From CAYOVG01 sp964407285 (lineage in GTDB: Bacteria > Desulfobacterota > Syntrophobacteria > Syntrophobacterales > Syntrophobacteraceae): DNA of 40,848 nt. The notes beneath the pieces are model-generated. The model did no database searches. It was given only the letters and a program-made list of their open reading frames with translations, and was not told the origin of the DNA. This document shows, piece by piece, positions 32,295 through 40,783 of the stretch (positions are counted from its first letter, which is position 1; the number at the start of each line of letters is the position of its first letter). Made by a program: the position numbers and the translations under genes. The stretch covers positions 1 through 40,848 of the forward strand of contig CAYOVG010000015.1 in assembly GCA_964407285.1 (NCBI GenBank), given 5' to 3'.

Positions 32295-35048
32295 TTACTT
32301 CTTCAAACCTCCGGCGGGTCTGGCGGTCGCTGAATCAATCATCTCGTTGAACCTGGCCTCGATCTTGGCTTTGAAATCGGCCTCGATCCGGTAAACATCG
32401 GCGAATTCGGCGAATGCCCAGCGGCCGTATCGGCCGTTGTTGTTCACTCCGGGCGCCCAGTAAGTCTCCATGGTCGATTTCTTATCTTTGGCGTCCTCGC
32501 GCCGGTATCCCTTAATCTCGACGACCAGGTGCAGCGGGTCTTCATGGCCGTCGTCCACCAGCACGATGAAATCGGGCCGGTAGGCGCGGGTCTCCGACCC
32601 GTACCGGTACGGGACTTCCAGGCCGAGATTGTGGTTTTTGACGTACGCCCGGACCCGAGGATGAGACTCGGCCACCCGGCAAAACTCGGCCTCCCAGTCG
32701 CTATCGAGGATGACCCAGTCGATATGGCACCGGCGGGCGTCCGTTTTCCAGCGGTCCGTCTTTGACGTGGTGAAGTTCACATGCACGGTGGAGCCGGTCG
32801 GATTGTAGGGATCGAGCACGGCCTTGATGGGCCGCTCGCCGACCAGTGCCCTGGTTATTCCGGCGGTGATGCGCTCGCAGGCCATATCCGCCAGTTCCTG
32901 GTACATCAAAAGCGCCGGGTAGGTGTCTCCCTTGCAAACCAGGCAGTTGTCGAGCCAATGCTTCGTGATGCGCTTTAACTGCCCGAAAAGATGAAGCTTC
33001 GGCGCTTCGCCGGGATCTCGCCACTTCGTGTAGAGCAACCGTTTGGCAACGTGAAACAGGAGGGTGGAGCGCCTCATGTCTCCGAGGTGCTCCAGGTTCA
33101 GATCGACATCCTCGCCAATGATGCCCTGGTTCTTGGTAATCGAGGGACCGACGATATCGGGGTTCAACTCGAGGATGGAGTCCTCGTTGAATTCCGCCGT
33201 GAGCCGCTCTTCCGGCAGTTCCACCCGGTAGCCCGCGACACGCGGAAACCGGATCTCGAGGTGGTCGCGGTCGGGGCGGACGGCCTTGACCCGGATGGTC
33301 TCGCGGGGCGGCTGCGGCGGGGCCACAACCGGCCTGGCGGCAAAATCGAAGGGAATCCCGAGTACGTCCGCGTATTCCACGCTGAACAGACCTTCTTCAT
33401 TGAGGTCGTAGGACTGGCGGCGCAACGCGCGGCCGATCACCTGCTCGCAGAGGAGCTGGGTCCCGAAAGCGCGCACCCCGAGAACATGGGTGACGGTGTT
33501 GGCGTCCCAGCCTTCCGTCAGCATGGAAACCGACACCACGCACCGGATGGATTCTCCAAGGCGGTCCTTCTTGCCGACGGTATTCATGACCTCCCGGAGC
33601 AGGTCCTGGTCGCTGATATTTTCAGCCTGGCGGATGTCGCCGGTTCGTTCGACAATCTCGCGGCGAAAACGATCGATGAGGTCCGAAGCGACATCGCGGA
33701 ATTTCCTGTCCAGCGCGTCGCCCGATTCGAGCTGTTCGCTGTCGATCAACAGCGTGTGGGGGAGGGCAAGTTGCTGTCCATGTTCGTCGAAGTTCCGGAA
33801 GAGTTCGAGCCGACCGTTTTCGAGGGTGGTGGAACCGTCCTCGTTTTCCCGGTGGAAGCCGGAGATGTAGTCATAAACCAGCTTGGACGTGGAAGTGTTG
33901 TTGCAGACCACGATAAAACAGGGAGGAACCTGAATGCCGTGTTCCCGCCAGAGTTCGTATGTCTTTTCATAGTGGCCGTAGAGGGCTTCCAGCGCCGTCA
34001 GCAGTTCCACGGGCAGGCTGAGCGGGTCGAGGGTCTTCGATTTGCCCCGGCCCTTCTTCGGCATTCGCTTGCGGATGTGTTCCCACAAGTTGCGGTATTT
34101 CGGCATCTCCCCGCCGGGGATATTGTCCGCAACGGGCACGCGGGGCAGCTTGACGATCCCGCACTCGATGGCGTCCATCAGGGAAAAGTCGCTCATCGTC
34201 CAGGGAAAGAGAGTTCCTTCCGCATACCCGGAGCCACGCAAAAAGAACGGCGTCGCGGATAAATCAAAGACTCGAGCCACTCCGAGCTTGCGGTTGACGG
34301 CTTCCAGCCCGGAAATCCAAAGCCGCGCCGCCTCATTGTTCTTTTCCGCCTCTTCCCGGTCATCCCCCTTGAGATCGACCTCGTCTTCCCTTCCGGGCTT
34401 TTCCCGATAGCAATGGTGCGCCTCGTCATTGAGCACCATGATATTTTTCATGCCCATCAGGTCGGGCATCACGCGCTGGAGCATCTGCCCTTCGGTTTCC
34501 ACCGTGTTCAAAGCCTCACCCCTGCCCTGAAGAAGCGAGCGTCCACCCTTCGACAGCTCCATGCGCTCCCGGAGTTTGAATGCGTGGTAGTTGGTGATTA
34601 CGATCTTTGCGCGGTCGAGATCGGGGAGCATGTCGTTGGGAGCCAGTTCCCGGCTTGCGTAGTAGCTGTCCGGATCGTTCGGCTGGAGGACCCGCAGGCG
34701 GTCCCGAATCGTCAATCCGGGCGTAACGACGACGAATCCACGCGTAAACTTCTTGCCGGCGGGACGCCGCACGGCGTTGATCGTCTGCCAGGCGATCAGC
34801 ATGGCCATGATGGTGGTTTTACCCGCGCCCGTGGCCAGCTTGAGCGCCAGCCGCACAAGCTCGGGATTGGCGTCGTGGTTGGCGTCGGCAAGGTGTTCGA
34901 GGAAGGGCTTGCCCTTGCCGAACCTGGGCGCCACCTCGGTAAGCCAGATGGCGGTTTCGACAGCCTCGACCTGGCAGAAGAACGGGCGATAGTTGTTGAA
35001 CTTGTGATGCCGCCAGTGCTGGAGCAGGCGAGCGGTTTCAGGCGTCAC
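32295..35048 (-). CDS. type III-like restriction endonuclease subunit (Res), main open frame
   Basis: 917 residues from GTG 35048. Superfamily 2 helicase core: LKLATGAGKTTIMAML (Walker A 74-79), LNDEAHHCYR (DEAH 208-211), and SMLTEGWDANTVTHVL plus EQVIGRALRRQSY (motifs V-VI). The C-terminal PD-(D/E)xK nuclease is YRPDFIVLVDDG ... VVEIKGYR. Relatives are BPTD_3080-type restriction proteins. They are about 100 residues longer at the N-terminus, and those residues are encoded here too but cut off by an in-frame TAA (see 35181-35360). Codons from 35180 to 35049 also match the family, so the true protein probably does not begin at this GTG unless by restart. Mod follows after one base. Confidence 0.85.
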   Translation of the reverse strand: MTPETARLLQHWRHHKFNNYRPFFCQVEAVETAIWLTEVAPRFGKGKPFLEHLADANHDANPELVRLALKLATGAGKTTIMAMLIAWQTINAVRRPAGKKFTRGFVVVTPGLTIRDRLRVLQPNDPDSYYASRELAPNDMLPDLDRAKIVITNYHAFKLRERMELSKGGRSLLQGRGEALNTVETEGQMLQRVMPDLMGMKNIMVLNDEAHHCYREKPGREDEVDLKGDDREEAEKNNEAARLWISGLEAVNRKLGVARVFDLSATPFFLRGSGYAEGTLFPWTMSDFSLMDAIECGIVKLPRVPVADNIPGGEMPKYRNLWEHIRKRMPKKGRGKSKTLDPLSLPVELLTALEALYGHYEKTYELWREHGIQVPPCFIVVCNNTSTSKLVYDYISGFHRENEDGSTTLENGRLELFRNFDEHGQQLALPHTLLIDSEQLESGDALDRKFRDVASDLIDRFRREIVERTGDIRQAENISDQDLLREVMNTVGKKDRLGESIRCVVSVSMLTEGWDANTVTHVLGVRAFGTQLLCEQVIGRALRRQSYDLNEEGLFSVEYADVLGIPFDFAARPVVAPPQPPRETIRVKAVRPDRDHLEIRFPRVAGYRVELPEERLTAEFNEDSILELNPDIVGPSITKNQGIIGEDVDLNLEHLGDMRRSTLLFHVAKRLLYTKWRDPGEAPKLHLFGQLKRITKHWLDNCLVCKGDTYPALLMYQELADMACERITAGITRALVGERPIKAVLDPYNPTGSTVHVNFTTSKTDRWKTDARRCHIDWVILDSDWEAEFCRVAESHPRVRAYVKNHNLGLEVPYRYGSETRAYRPDFIVLVDDGHEDPLHLVVEIKGYRREDAKDKKSTMETYWAPGVNNNGRYGRWAFAEFADVYRIEADFKAKIEARFNEMIDSATARPAGGLKK

Positions 35049-35180
35049 GAGCCAGTCGTTCGGATTGGGCAGGAGCCGCCACTGGTCGACGAGGGGGCGA
35101 AGCCTGTTGATTATCCCGGTCGGGTCGTAGCGTTGTTCCTGGGTCGAAAGTCCCGCCCCATCCCTGAAAAGAATGTTTAG

Positions 35181-35360
35181 TTATTGTGCGGGCGAATCCT
35201 TCTGCTTTCTGGGCTTCGGAATCGGAGTGATGAATTTGGCGCGGCGGCGTGTCTCGATTATCTTTTGTGTAGGCTGTCCCTGCTCATCGAGCTCCCAGTG
35301 CCTTGCCGGGTATTCGTAGGGAGAATTAAGGATCGGCTTTTCGAAGAATCGATTATCCAT
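35181..35360 (-). pseudogene. N-terminal piece of Res, separated by an in-frame TAA
   Basis: ATG 35360 begins 59 codons (MDNRFFEKPILNSPYEYPAR, HWELDEQGQPTQKIIETRRR, FITPIPKPRKQK, DSPAQ) that match the N-terminus of this Res family, then TAA (35181-35183). The frame continues without shift through GLSTQEQRYDP and VDQWRLLPNPNDW (35150-35049) into the main Res frame. GAGGAAAAGAG lies before the ATG. A single base change of a sense codon would restore a protein of about 1,020 residues. The gene is therefore disrupted, or is made by restart or read-through. Confidence 0.8.
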
Positions 35361-35419
35361 ATTTCACTCTTTTCCTCATGGCCGCGGCCGAAACGGGAAG
35401 CAGTCAGAGTACTAATCTA

Positions 35420-35582
35420 CTGATAAAAGGCGATCTCTTCACCGGCGTCTTTGTTGCCGATACGCTCGGTGAGCGCAAGCGCAAGCAAGCGGTCCGTTGT
35501 GCCGACCGGCCTCCATGCCGCCGCGAAGCTCGTCGCGGGAGGCCCGGGGAAAGGAGCAACGATCCGACTTCTTGATGGTCAT
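35420..35582 (-). pseudogene. 5' remnant of a type I methyltransferase subunit HsdM, frameshifted
   Basis: ATG 35582, with AAGGGA upstream, reads MTIKKSDRCSFPRASRDELR followed by GGMEAG, close to the HsdM start pattern (M-IKKS-LY-SLW-SCDELRGGMDA). The frame then shifts. The adjacent frame reads TDRLLALALTERIGNKDAGEE, which sits where HsdM has YKDYVLxLLFxKYxSDKYAG, and ends in TAG at 35417-35419. Fewer than 60 codons survive. It lies just upstream of the res start on the same strand, so a type I system once stood here or was overwritten by the res-mod operon. The frameshift argument is by eye. Confidence 0.6.
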
Positions 35583-36026
35583 GTATGTCCCTTGGAAATA
35601 CAGTAATTTTCATCCTGTAAATTGTTACCATGTGAGTACGATAGAATACTGTATTGTTCGAAATTATTCAAACGAATTGAAGCGCCGTGATCGAAGGAGG
35701 AGAAAGCCGGCCCGTCATCACTTCACAAGAGACTTCTTCGCCGGATGCCCTTCTTGCATGCTGCTTTCAGGAACACGGGGCGTTTGGCGATTCCGATTTC
35801 GCGGCCATGAAGAAGGGTAAGCCGGAAGAGTTGTTCTGCGCCTGGCCGGCGCTGCGGGACGGCCAACGTCGTGGAATGGATGTTGACTCCGGGAAATCTT
35901 CGTGATGAGTTGCGAAAAGGGCTTTCGGACAATTATTGACGATGCGGGCCGGCCCCTGCTGGGTAACCCCGGGGAACTCGCGTCCTTTGTCGAGAAGCTG
36001 TCGTTGCTCGCGATACCGGGTCAAGG
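35583..36026. other. AT-rich spacer, probable right edge of the island
   Basis: Bases 35585-35690 are AT-rich and probably contain the minus-strand promoter of the island operon. The rest (35690-36026) returns to high GC. A GTG-initiated 72-codon frame at 35687-35905 is not convincing. I found no copy of the ssrA 3' end that would mark an attachment site. Confidence 0.45.
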
Positions 36027-36049
36027 TGGATTGATTTGCCCGCGTAGGG

Positions 36050-36055
36050 TATAAT
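36050..36055 (+). promoter_or_regulatory. -10 hexamer upstream of the nucleotidyltransferase gene
   Basis: TATAAT at 36050-36055, 150 bases before the ATG. The nearest TTGATT (36031-36036) is too close (13 bases), and the sequence 17 bases upstream (TGGATT) is a poor -35. Confidence 0.4.
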
Positions 36056-36204
36056 ATATCTTCCATCAGCATGGGAATTCTTGTATATTAAGGAGTTTGC
36101 ATTCGATACCCGGCGTCGCTTCGGAAGCTCCGGGCTCCGTTGGAAGCTCGATGCGGCTCCCGAAGCTCTTCACTGCTGTTCCGGCCGCTCAAGAAAGAGG
36201 GAAT

Positions 36205-38928
36205 ATGGAAGTCATCACGACTCACGTCAACGCAGACTTCGATGCCATGGCATCCATGATCGCGGCCCGCAAGCTCTACCCCGAGGCGGTGCTCGTCTTT
36301 CCGGGCTCTCAGGAGCAGAGCCTTCGCGAATTCTTCGTCAAATCCACCATCTTCCTCTTCGGCTTCAAACGGCTGAAAGACATCGACCTGGACCGGGTCC
36401 ACCGCCTGGTCCTCGTGGACACGCGCCAGCTTTCCCGGATCGGCAAGTTCGAGGAGGTCGTGCGGCGGCCTGAAGTCGAGATCCACGTCTACGACCACCA
36501 CCCGGATGCCGAGGACGACGTCCGGAGCGACATGAAAACCGTCAAGCCCGTGGGGTCCACCGTGACGCTGCTCACCGGACTGATCCGCGAGCGCGGCATC
36601 GAGATCACGCCCGAAGAGGCGACCATCCTGAGTCTCGGCATCTACGAGGACACGGGGTCTTTCGCCTTCAGTTCGACAACCCCCGAGGACTTCGATGCCG
36701 CCGCCTACCTCCTGCGCGCCGGAGCGGACCTCAACGTCGTGGCGGACATGCTCACGCGGGAACTCTCCTCCGAGCAGATAACGCTTCTCAACGAACTGCT
36801 CCATTCCGCCCGCAAGTACGACATCAAGGGCGTGGAAGTCTGCATCGCGACCGTCTCCACCTACAACTACGTGGGGGACTTCGCGGTCCTGGTGCACAAG
36901 CTGCGGGATATGGAGAACCTCAACGTCATCATCGCCCTGGCCCGCATGGAAGACAGGATCTACCTCGTGGCGCGAAGCCGCCTCCCGCAGGTCAATGTCG
37001 GCGTGGTTGCCACGCACTTCGGCGGGGGAGGGCACCCGACGGCGGCTTCCGCCACCATCCGCGACCTCACCCTCATTGAAGCCGAGGACCGGCTGTTCGA
37101 GGTGCTCCAGAGCGTCATCCAGCCCGCTCCCGTCGCCCGCGACCTCATGAGCTTTCCCGTCATACACATTCCCGCGTCCGCCACCATCGGCGATGCCGCC
37201 CAGATCATGGTGCGCTACAACATAAACGCCATGCCCGTGATGGACAAAAACCGCGTCGTGGGCCTCATCAACCGCCAGGTGCTCGAGAAGGCCATCTACC
37301 ACAAGATCGAAAACCAGCCCATCCGCGAATACATGAACCTCGATTTCTCCTACGTGTCCCCCGACGCCACCCTCGTCGAAATCCAGCAGCAACTGGTGGG
37401 ACACCAGCAACGCATCCTTCCCGTAATGCAGGAGGAGAGGCTCGTGGGCGTCATCACGCGCAGGGACCTCCTCAAATTCCTGACATCGGACGAATCCAAC
37501 ACTCCGAAAGCCCTCCACGAAAAGCCCGGCGGCTCGTCCTGGGGCAAGCGCCGCAACGTCTCGTCCGTCATCGCCGAACTGCTGCCCGCGGACACCGTTC
37601 GGATGCTGCGCGGTTTCGGAGAACTGGCCGAGCGGCTCGGCTACAAGGTGTACGCCGTCGGAGGCTTCGTCCGGGACATGATGCTTCGCCATCCCAGCAG
37701 CGACATCGACCTGGTGGTGGAAGGCAATGGGATCGAGTTCGCCCGCATCTACGCCGGGGAAAATGGAATCCGCACCCGCGCCCACAAGAAATTCAACACG
37801 TCGCTCCTGATATACCCGGACGGCATGCGCGTCGATGTGGCCAGTGCGCGGCTCGAATACTACCCTTACCCGGCGGCCCTGCCCGTGGTGGAATTCAGCT
37901 CCCTCAAAATGGACCTCTTCCGGCGCGATTTTACCGTGAACACGCTGGCCGTCGCGCTCAACCCCGGCGAATTCGGCCAGTTGATCGATTTCTTCGGCGG
38001 CAGCCGGGACATCAAGGACAAGGTCATACGGGTGCTGCACAGCCTCAGCTTCGTCGAAGACCCGACCAGGGTCCTCCGGGCGATCCGCTTCGAACAGCGG
38101 TTCGGGTTTCGCATCGAGAAGCAGACGGCCAACCTGATCCGAAACGCCGTCCGCCTGGACCTCATCCAGAAAATGGGCGGCCACCGTCTCTTCCACGAAC
38201 TGCACCATATATTGATGGAAGACGACCCGCTTCCCGCTTTCCGGAGAATGGCCGAATTCGGCCTCCTGGCCGCCCTCTCCCCCGATCTTCGCCTCGACCG
38301 GAAGGCGGAGTCGCTTTTTGTGCGGATGCGGGAGGTGATATCGTGGTATATGCTCAGCTTTCTGGAGGAACCCCTGGAACAGTGGCGGGTGTACCTGCTG
38401 GGACTCTTGAGCCTCCTGCCCCGGGGGCAGGCCGGGGATGCGTGCAGGCGGCTGGACCTCACCGAATCGGACCTGGACAGGATCGAGTGGACGTTCGCCA
38501 ATGCAGACAAGTTTCTTCGAGGCTTTTTCCGGTTGCGCGATCATCTGCCCAGTGATATCTATCGTGCGCTGCAGCCGTTCAAAGCTGAAGAACTGCTTTT
38601 CATCATGGCCGGAACGCAGAGAGAGGAAGTGCTCAGGCACATAAGCCGGTATTTCCATCGGTACCGGCACGCGACAACGGAGTTGAGGGGCAAGGACCTG
38701 AAGGATATGGGAATTGCGCCGGGTCCCATCTACAGGGCGATTCTCGATGAACTCCTCGATGCCCGGCTGAACGGCGTGGTCAGGAACCTGCAGGAAGAAC
38801 GGGCGTACGTCGAGGAGCATTTCCGGGACTATCTTCCGGTCGCGCCGGCGGGCGGCGATTGCGAGTGTGAGCCTGCCGGCCCCGGACCGGGCCCCGGCCT
38901 CGACCCCGGGTCCGGAGCGGGCGGATGA
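36205..38928 (+). CDS. A-adding type tRNA nucleotidyltransferase with DHH and CBS domains
   Basis: 907 residues from ATG 36205, chosen because GAGGGAAT precedes it and THVNADFDAMAS begins the DHH fold. Order: DHH phosphoesterase (NADFD 9-13, DHH 97-99), DHHA1 with FGGGGHPTAAS (about 272-282), two CBS domains (about 310-430), then a class II nucleotidyltransferase: VGGFVRDMML (485-494) and catalytic DIDL (Asp500, Asp502), RRDFTVNTLA, EDPTRVLRAIRFEQRFGF and the helical C-terminal body. This layout is known from Aquifex and deltaproteobacteria, where the CCA end is built by separate CC- and A-adding enzymes; I infer it adds the terminal A. The DHH and CBS parts may sense or cleave nucleotides; their role is unproven. 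Confidence 0.85.
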   Translation: MEVITTHVNADFDAMASMIAARKLYPEAVLVFPGSQEQSLREFFVKSTIFLFGFKRLKDIDLDRVHRLVLVDTRQLSRIGKFEEVVRRPEVEIHVYDHHPDAEDDVRSDMKTVKPVGSTVTLLTGLIRERGIEITPEEATILSLGIYEDTGSFAFSSTTPEDFDAAAYLLRAGADLNVVADMLTRELSSEQITLLNELLHSARKYDIKGVEVCIATVSTYNYVGDFAVLVHKLRDMENLNVIIALARMEDRIYLVARSRLPQVNVGVVATHFGGGGHPTAASATIRDLTLIEAEDRLFEVLQSVIQPAPVARDLMSFPVIHIPASATIGDAAQIMVRYNINAMPVMDKNRVVGLINRQVLEKAIYHKIENQPIREYMNLDFSYVSPDATLVEIQQQLVGHQQRILPVMQEERLVGVITRRDLLKFLTSDESNTPKALHEKPGGSSWGKRRNVSSVIAELLPADTVRMLRGFGELAERLGYKVYAVGGFVRDMMLRHPSSDIDLVVEGNGIEFARIYAGENGIRTRAHKKFNTSLLIYPDGMRVDVASARLEYYPYPAALPVVEFSSLKMDLFRRDFTVNTLAVALNPGEFGQLIDFFGGSRDIKDKVIRVLHSLSFVEDPTRVLRAIRFEQRFGFRIEKQTANLIRNAVRLDLIQKMGGHRLFHELHHILMEDDPLPAFRRMAEFGLLAALSPDLRLDRKAESLFVRMREVISWYMLSFLEEPLEQWRVYLLGLLSLLPRGQAGDACRRLDLTESDLDRIEWTFANADKFLRGFFRLRDHLPSDIYRALQPFKAEELLFIMAGTQREEVLRHISRYFHRYRHATTELRGKDLKDMGIAPGPIYRAILDELLDARLNGVVRNLQEERAYVEEHFRDYLPVAPAGGDCECEPAGPGPGPGLDPGSGAGG

Positions 38929-38941
38929 AGCTGGAGGCGTC

Positions 38942-39613
38942 ATGACGGGTTTTCGGAGCGCGATCCTGTATGTCATCCCACTCCTGCTGGGAGTGGTTTG
39001 CCACGAAGTGGCCCACGGCTGGGCCGCGGAAAAGTTCGGGGATTCCACCGGCAGGGACGAGGGGCGTATCACGTTCAATCCCCTCGTGCACATAGATCCT
39101 TTCGGGACCGTCATCGTGCCGCTGGTCCTGCTGTTTTTCAACTCCCCGTTTCTCTTCGGGTGGGCGAAGCCGATGCCGGTCCAGCTCGCCAACCTGCGGG
39201 GCGGACGGCGCGCCATGGCCGTGACGGCGCTGGCGGGTCCCGCGGCGAACCTGTTGCTGGCGTGCGCGAGCGCGATTGTCTACCGCTTGTTGTATGCCGG
39301 CTTTGCGGGCGACTGGATTGCGAACGACGGCCTGATCGGCTGGGTCGCGAATCCGCTGCTCTTTATGGCCGAAATATCCATCAACTTCAACCTGGTGCTG
39401 ATGATCTTCAATCTCCTGCCCATTCCGCCGCTGGACGGCGGGCATGCGGCGATGGGGCTCCTGCCCGAAGCCGTCGCCGCGCGGTTGGAGAGGCTGGAGA
39501 AGTACGGGATGTTGATCGTGCTGGTGCTCATCGGGAGCGGGGTGTGGGCGTACGTCGTGCATCCGGTTTTCAGCATCCTGCGGCGCCTCCTGGGGGGGCT
39601 GCCGCCGATGTAG
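38942..39613 (+). CDS. site-2 protease family (M50) membrane metalloprotease
   Basis: 223 residues from ATG 38942, with GGAGG five bases upstream. The zinc site is HEVAHG (His21, Glu22, His25) in the first membrane helix, and the third ligand Asp is in LLPIPPLDGGHA near 165. At least four hydrophobic helices; NPLVHIDPFGTVIVPL and GPAANLLLA are standard. This is the short cytoplasmic-membrane S2P type without PDZ domain. Substrates are unknown; in this gene neighbourhood it commonly sits upstream of trpS. It starts 13 bases after the nucleotidyltransferase stop, so the two are co-transcribed. Confidence 0.92.
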   Translation: MTGFRSAILYVIPLLLGVVCHEVAHGWAAEKFGDSTGRDEGRITFNPLVHIDPFGTVIVPLVLLFFNSPFLFGWAKPMPVQLANLRGGRRAMAVTALAGPAANLLLACASAIVYRLLYAGFAGDWIANDGLIGWVANPLLFMAEISINFNLVLMIFNLLPIPPLDGGHAAMGLLPEAVAARLERLEKYGMLIVLVLIGSGVWAYVVHPVFSILRRLLGGLPPM

Positions 39614-39630
39614 ACCGTGCGCGTCGTGCG

Positions 39631-39656
39631 CCGTTTCGCGGGCGGGGGCGTGAAAA
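39631..39656 (+). repeat. 26-nt dispersed element, copy 2
   Basis: CCGTTTCG-C-GGG-C-GG-G-GGCGTGAAAA, 23 of 26 identical to 28358-28383. It lies in the spacer between the protease gene and trpS. Confidence 0.65.
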
Positions 39657-39660
39657 TTTC

Positions 39661-39710
39661 TTTCAAATATCTTTCAAATACTGGATATCTTGTTGAATAC
39701 CGGATATATA
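39661..39710 (+). promoter_or_regulatory. AT-rich repeat-bearing region upstream of trpS
   Basis: TTTCAAATA occurs at 39661-39669 and 39672-39680. A 17-base direct repeat (39672-39688 and 39691-39707, 13 of 17 identical, core AATAC-GGATAT) ends in TATATA (39705-39710). This is probably the trpS promoter region. The direct repeats could be an operator, but no -35 is clear. Confidence 0.4.
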
Positions 39711-39762
39711 GGGCCGGCATGGAGTAAACGCGCGGAGAATACGGAAAAAGGAGTTCTCGAGA

Positions 39763-40761
39763 ATGACGGAACGCAAACGAATTCTTAGCGGAATGCGCCC
39801 CACCGGGCGCCTTCACCTGGGAAATCTTCACGGAGCGCTGGATAACTGGATAAATCTTCAGAAGGAATATGACTGCTTCTTCTTCGTAGCCGACTGGCAT
39901 GCGCTCACCACCGACTACGCCGACCCCAGCCAGGTTCGGAACAACACCTGGGAGATGGTTCTGGACTGGTTCAGCGCGGGCCTGGACCCGAAGCAATCCA
40001 CGATCTTCATCCAGTCTGAAGTCAAGGAGCATGCGGAGCTTTACCTGCTCCTGGCGATGGTCACCCCCTTGCCCTGGCTGGAGCGAAACCCCACCTACAA
40101 GGACCAGCAGCAGCAACTGGACCAGAAAGACCTGGCCACCTACGGGTTCCTCGGCTATCCCGTGCTTCAGGCCGCCGACATCATCATCTACAGGGCGAAC
40201 GGGGTCCCCGTCGGCAAGGACCAGTTGCCGCACGTGGAGTTGACGCGGGAAATCGCCCGTCGCTTCAACTTCATGTACCGGAAGGAAGTCTTCCCGGTCC
40301 CCGATGCGCTCCTGACCGAGTCGCCCGTGTTGCCGGGGCTGGACGGCCGGAAGATGAGCAAGAGCTACGGCAACTGCATCTACATCTCGGAACCGGAAAA
40401 CAGCGTCCGTCAAAAAATCCTCACCATGATGACGGACCCTCAACGCGTGCGCCGAAAAGACCCTGGAGACCCGGAGTTGTCGCCCGTGTTCGCGTACCAC
40501 AAGCTCTACTCGTCGCCCGACGAGATAGCCGAAGTTGCGCAAGGGTGCCGGACGGCGGGGATAGGATGCGTGGACTGCAAGAAGATATTGATCAAGAACG
40601 TGCTGGAAAAGCTCGGTCCCATCCGGGAGAAGCGCGAGCAACTGGAAGGGCGGATGGACCAGGTGAAGGAAGAGCTTCGGGCGGGCATCGAAGCCGCCCG
40701 CGGGGAAGCCGTGCGGACGATGGAAACCGTGCGCGGCGTGGTGGGAATCAATCCGTTCTAG
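39763..40761 (+). CDS. trpS: tryptophanyl-tRNA synthetase
   Basis: 332 residues, standard for the short bacterial class I enzyme. The HIGH motif appears as HLGN (18-21) in SGMRPTGRLHLGNLHGAL, and KMSKS is at 197-201. FVADWHALTT, LGYPVLQAADI and VGKDQLPHVELTR are the tryptophan and tRNA-binding blocks. It charges tRNA-Trp using ATP. AAAAAGGAG lies 12 bases before ATG 39763. The C-terminal helices are complete. It is followed 22 bases later by a pseudouridine synthase gene. Confidence 0.97.
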   Translation: MTERKRILSGMRPTGRLHLGNLHGALDNWINLQKEYDCFFFVADWHALTTDYADPSQVRNNTWEMVLDWFSAGLDPKQSTIFIQSEVKEHAELYLLLAMVTPLPWLERNPTYKDQQQQLDQKDLATYGFLGYPVLQAADIIIYRANGVPVGKDQLPHVELTREIARRFNFMYRKEVFPVPDALLTESPVLPGLDGRKMSKSYGNCIYISEPENSVRQKILTMMTDPQRVRRKDPGDPELSPVFAYHKLYSSPDEIAEVAQGCRTAGIGCVDCKKILIKNVLEKLGPIREKREQLEGRMDQVKEELRAGIEAARGEAVRTMETVRGVVGINPF

Positions 40762-40783
40762 GGTAAGCCGTTAAAGGTAAGCC

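Noticed and set aside
35687..35905. A 72-codon frame starting at GTG 35687
   Set aside because: GGAGG lies after rather than before the start, the sequence matches nothing I know, and composition is that of non-coding spacer.
36088..39216. A 1,042-codon open frame on the minus strand
   Set aside because: It is the shadow of the nucleotidyltransferase and protease genes in GC-rich sequence; its translation is His/Glu/Arg/Val-rich with no recognisable motif, and the + strand proteins are unmistakable.
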